This document shows, piece after piece, positions 6,366 through 8,621 of a stretch of DNA of 8,621 nt (positions within the stretch are counted from its first letter, which is position 1; every line of letters begins with the position of its first letter). A program made the translations under genes and the position numbers. The stretch covers positions 1 to 8,621 of the forward strand of contig CAYOSH010000072.1 in assembly GCA_964406575.1 (NCBI GenBank), given 5' to 3'. Below the pieces are notes generated by a model. It saw nothing but the letters and a program-made list of their open reading frames with translations, was not told the DNA's origin and did not search any database. Origin of the DNA: WTAW01 sp964406575. Lineage in GTDB: Bacteria > Acidobacteriota > Aminicenantia > Aminicenantales > Aminicenantaceae.

Positions 6366-7470
6366 CTGTCTGACCGTGTCTAGGGTATATGAGCTGGAAT
6401 GCTTCGATGAACTTCTGGTTTTCCTCCGGGGTTCCGACTGTTACGCGGAACAAGGTCGGTTTTCCATACATGGCCAGCGGCCTGACGATGATCCCCTTTT
6501 TCTGCATCTTTTCGCAGATCTCTCTGGCATCAGCCTTGGCATCGATGGTCACAAAATTTGTCTCCGAAGGGATATAATCGACAGACATCTTATTAAGGTT
6601 CTCATAGAGAAAGCTCTTCCCCAATTCGTTCATCTCCAAGGTCTTCGTCACATGCTGATGATCATCCAATGCCGCTGCCGCTCCGATCTGGGCAAACCTG
6701 TTAACGGAAAAGGGGGGGCTCACTTTCCAGAGAGCCTCGAGCAAATTCTCTTGAGCCACACAGTATCCCACGCGAAATCCTGCCAATCCATACAGTTTGG
6801 AGAACGTCCTCAAAACCATAAGATTCCTGCCCTCTTCCACAAACTTGAGCGTCTGAGGGAAAGACGCTTTATTGGCATATTCATAGTATGCTTCATCACA
6901 AACCACAAGGACGTCCTCGGGAATTCGCTCCATGAATGAGGAAAATCGCTCTCGAGTTACTGAGGTCCCGATTGGATTCATGGGGATGTCCAGGTAAACA
7001 ACTTTGGTCTCCTCATCAATCTCTTCGAGGATTCGCTCAAGGTTGTGAGAAAAATCATTCAACGGGACCTCCGTCAAATGGCAGTTCACGATCTGTGCCG
7101 TTATTTTTGCCATAATGAAGGCCGATTCGCTCATGATGAGTTTATCCTCGGGATTTAAAAAAGCGACTCCGATCAGGTAAATCAGTTCTGTTGTGCCGTT
7201 CCCCACTCGGATATTTTTTGGGTCAAGGCCAAGGTGCTCCCCCAGTTTCTCTCGCAATAAATAACAGCTATTGTCCGGATAGAGGTTGCTTTCATTGAGT
7301 GATTTTTTTATGGCCTCTAAAGCATAAGGAGAAGGGCCTAAGGGATTCTCGTTGGAAGCCAGTTTGCAAATTACGCCTCCCACACCGAGTTCTCTTCTGA
7401 GGATTTCGATGGGCTTTCCTGGCTCGTACTGCTCGATCTTTAAAACGTTCTCTTTGATGAGTTTTTTCAT
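6361..7470 (-). CDS. HisC-like class I/II aminotransferase, probably acting on aromatic amino acids
   Basis: A PLP fold-type I aminotransferase of the histidinol-phosphate family, 369 residues, full length. Key sites: SNENPLGPSP at 39-48 (substrate loop), YPD at 64-66, GNGTTELI at 90-97 (cofactor phosphate), the core Asn N165 in an altered DIPMNPIGT motif where DNPNNPTGT is common, D192 and Y195 (DEAYYEY), the Schiff-base K225 in RTFSKLYGLAGFR with R233 at its end, and R342 in the FRVTVGT carboxylate-binding motif. No other histidine biosynthesis gene is near. The operon partners iorA and iorB use aryl-pyruvates, so conversion of tryptophan, phenylalanine or tyrosine to the 2-oxoacid is the favoured role (inference). 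Some HisC paralogues do transaminate aromatic amino acids. The ATG at 7470 has only a weak ribosome site (GAAGA). It is the first gene of the minus-strand operon, divergent from the VOC gene. Confidence 0.85.
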   Translation of the reverse strand: MKKLIKENVLKIEQYEPGKPIEILRRELGVGGVICKLASNENPLGPSPYALEAIKKSLNESNLYPDNSCYLLREKLGEHLGLDPKNIRVGNGTTELIYLIGVAFLNPEDKLIMSESAFIMAKITAQIVNCHLTEVPLNDFSHNLERILEEIDEETKVVYLDIPMNPIGTSVTRERFSSFMERIPEDVLVVCDEAYYEYANKASFPQTLKFVEEGRNLMVLRTFSKLYGLAGFRVGYCVAQENLLEALWKVSPPFSVNRFAQIGAAAALDDHQHVTKTLEMNELGKSFLYENLNKMSVDYIPSETNFVTIDAKADAREICEKMQKKGIIVRPLAMYGKPTLFRVTVGTPEENQKFIEAFQLIYPRHGQTD

Positions 7471-7527
7471 GTCTTCAAATCATCCATTCTGGATCATTCA
7501 AAAAGTTGGGAAAAAATTTTTGTTTGG

Positions 7528-7540
7528 TCAAAAGTTTTGA
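7528..7540. promoter_or_regulatory. Possible operator: 13-bp perfect palindrome between divergent genes
   Basis: TCAAAA and TTTTGA flank a single central G, a perfect inverted repeat of 6-bp arms. It lies in the 198-bp gap between the aminotransferase start (7470) and the VOC start (7669). It would fall within the 5' leader of the minus-strand transcript if that begins near 7563. The surroundings are A/T rich, so chance is a real possibility and no regulator gene is in view. Confidence 0.3.
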
Positions 7541-7569
7541 AAAGTCCATGTGAGAAAAGGGTAGAAGGA

Positions 7570-7578
7570 ATTATGCCA
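7570..7578 (-). promoter_or_regulatory. Candidate extended -10 promoter for the aminotransferase-iorAB operon
   Basis: On the minus strand TGGCATAAT is an extended -10 (TGN plus a 5-of-6 match to TATAAT). No good -35 lies at the right distance. Transcription would start near 7563 with a leader of about 93 nt. It is the best promoter candidate I found on this strand in the gap, and it is weak evidence. Confidence 0.3.
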
Positions 7579-7614
7579 GATTTGAAAACAAAATTCGAGC
7601 ACAAATTGTTATTT

Positions 7615-7643
7615 TTGACATCGTTTGCCGCGTGTGCTATAAG
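7615..7643 (+). promoter_or_regulatory. Near-consensus sigma70 promoter for the VOC / acyl-CoA dehydrogenase operon
   Basis: A perfect TTGACA at 7615-7620 and TATAAG at 7638-7643 are separated by the optimal 17 nt. Transcription should start near 7650, leaving a short leader of about 20 nt that holds the ribosome site GGGAGGG at 7656-7662, 6 nt before ATG 7669. A promoter this close to consensus suggests strong basal expression unless a repressor acts on it. Confidence 0.75.
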
Positions 7644-7668
7644 TTTTTAGCTTGAGGGAGGGCAAGAC

Positions 7669-8073
7669 ATGATCAGACAAATCAGTCATTTGGGCATCGC
7701 CGTCAGGGACCTCGAGGAATCTAGGGATTTTTACGAGACAGTTTTGGGTCTCAATTCATCTGAGCCCATAATCGGAGGAGAGGGGACCATCAAGGCGAGC
7801 ATGATCAAAGTGGGAGAGGTCCACCTCGAGCTCCTCCAGCCTGTTAGGAACGAAGGTGTTATGGCGAAATTCCTGGAAAAGCGCGGGGAGGGATTTCATC
7901 ACATCTGTTACGAAGTGGATGATCTGCACGCGGCCATTGCGTCCATCAAATCTGAGGGGATTGAAGTGCTCGGCGAACCGATGGACGGCGTTGAAGGATT
8001 GAGCATCTTCCTCCATCCGCGTAACACTCACGGGATTCTGACCGAGCTCGTCCAGAAGGACAAAAACAAATGA
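7669..8073 (+). CDS. Methylmalonyl-CoA epimerase-like VOC-superfamily protein
   Basis: The protein has 134 residues, the usual size of methylmalonyl-CoA epimerase, which swaps the C2 configuration of methylmalonyl-CoA with a divalent metal. It shows two vicinal-oxygen-chelate modules. Likely metal ligands are H7 (HLGIAV), E54 (HLELLQP), H77 or H78 (GFHHICYEV) and E126 (GILTELVQ), the pattern expected for this family. The start has a good ribosome site and follows a near-consensus promoter. An acyl-CoA dehydrogenase gene begins 33 nt after the stop, so the pair forms an operon. Usual epimerase partners (methylmalonyl-CoA mutase, carboxylase) are not seen in this window but could lie to the right. 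Because of the neighbours, an aryl- or alkyl-malonyl-CoA substrate is possible (inference). A glyoxalase- or dioxygenase-type role is less likely from the motif spacing and small size. Confidence 0.85.
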   Translation: MIRQISHLGIAVRDLEESRDFYETVLGLNSSEPIIGGEGTIKASMIKVGEVHLELLQPVRNEGVMAKFLEKRGEGFHHICYEVDDLHAAIASIKSEGIEVLGEPMDGVEGLSIFLHPRNTHGILTELVQKDKNK

Positions 8074-8106
8074 GCGTAAGATCCAAGGGATAAGGGGAGG
8101 AGACCA

Positions 8107-8621
8107 ATGAATTTTGAACTGACCGAAGAACAGGTCATGTTTCAGGGCATGGCCCGGAAGTTTGCCGAACAGGAAATCCTGCCCAATCTCAAGGAAAGCG
8201 TTCGCGAGGAGAAATTCGACGCAGAAATCATAAAAAAGATGGCAGCCCAAGGCTTATTGGCGCCTCATATGCCAGAGAAATATGGAGGACTGAACCTTGA
8301 TTATGTGACCTCTGCCATCATATGGGAATCTCTCTCGACCGCCAGTTTGGCAGTGACTCAGGCCGCTGTGAGCGGGCCCATCCAACCGGCCACAAACCTC
8401 CTGGATGCAGGGTCTGAAGAACAAAAACAGAAATATCTCCCCGCTGTGTGCACGGGTGAAAAGGTCATGAGCGGAGCTGTGGTCGAGCCCAATGCCGGGA
8501 GCGATTCCTCAATGATCGAAACGACAGCCGTGCGCAGCGGCGACCGCTGGATCATCAACGGGACAAAGATCTTCATCACCAACGGGGAATTCGCGGACAT
8601 AGTCCTGTTCATCGCACAGAC
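8107..8621 (+). CDS. Acyl-CoA dehydrogenase, N-terminal part (runs off the window)
   Basis: Flavoprotein dehydrogenases of this family introduce an alpha-beta double bond into acyl-CoA thioesters and pass electrons to ETF. The first 171 codons are present, open at the right edge, out of an expected 380 or so. The start is well set: ATG 8107 follows the long purine-rich ribosome site AGGGGAGGAG (8093-8102). The N-terminal helical domain covers about residues 1-118. The FAD/substrate motif is EPNAGSD at 127-133 after SGAVV, and W148 with INGTKIFITNG at 150-160 is the standard middle-domain sequence. The catalytic Glu, which would tell the subfamily (short-chain, glutaryl-CoA or aryl), lies beyond the window. 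The gene is 33 nt downstream of the epimerase-like gene and should be co-transcribed with it, which suggests action on a related CoA thioester. Confidence 0.92.
   Translation, partial: MNFELTEEQVMFQGMARKFAEQEILPNLKESVREEKFDAEIIKKMAAQGLLAPHMPEKYGGLNLDYVTSAIIWESLSTASLAVTQAAVSGPIQPATNLLDAGSEEQKQKYLPAVCTGEKVMSGAVVEPNAGSDSSMIETTAVRSGDRWIINGTKIFITNGEFADIVLFIAQ

Noticed and set aside
7756..8250. Minus-strand reading frame of 164 codons across the VOC and dehydrogenase genes
   Set aside because: It crosses two well-supported plus-strand genes and their gap, and has no domain or ribosome site.

Overview
The window reads as chromosome of a strictly anaerobic bacterium with a GC content near one half, most likely a Desulfobacterota-type sulfate reducer or syntroph. 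The reasons are a tungsten-type aldehyde:ferredoxin oxidoreductase, a ferredoxin-linked indolepyruvate oxidoreductase, a free-standing TrpB2 and acyl-CoA enzymes side by side, with canonical Shine-Dalgarno sites and sigma70-like promoters. The lineage is an inference from gene content. No RNA genes, insertion sequences, CRISPR arrays or phage genes were seen.

Layout. (1) Plus strand, 1-1978: the end of a 4Fe-4S ferredoxin-type subunit overlaps the start of an AOR-family oxidoreductase. (2) Plus strand, 2156-3828: a good promoter and a leader of about 87 nt precede a TrpB2-type tryptophan synthase beta chain. This overlaps by 7 nt a small four-cysteine protein of unknown function. (3) Minus strand, 7470 down to 3825: a HisC-like aminotransferase, then iorA and iorB joined by an ATGA overlap. 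The iorB stop and the small plus-strand gene's stop share a TTAA, so the two operons meet tail to tail with no gap. (4) Plus strand from 7669, divergent from the aminotransferase and behind a near-consensus promoter: a methylmalonyl-CoA-epimerase-like VOC protein and the start of an acyl-CoA dehydrogenase that runs off the window.

How the genes may work together (inference). Ordered by chemistry, TrpB2 could make tryptophan from indole and serine, the aminotransferase could convert it to indolepyruvate, and IorAB could oxidise that to indoleacetyl-CoA plus reduced ferredoxin. The AOR and its ferredoxin could handle indoleacetaldehyde or other aryl aldehydes. The epimerase-like and dehydrogenase genes could belong to later CoA-thioester steps. 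Read this way, the locus would be an anaerobic indole or aromatic amino acid degradation module that enters through tryptophan synthesis. Simpler readings are ordinary aromatic amino acid catabolism, or the reverse use of IorAB to salvage aryl acids. The sequence alone does not decide between them.
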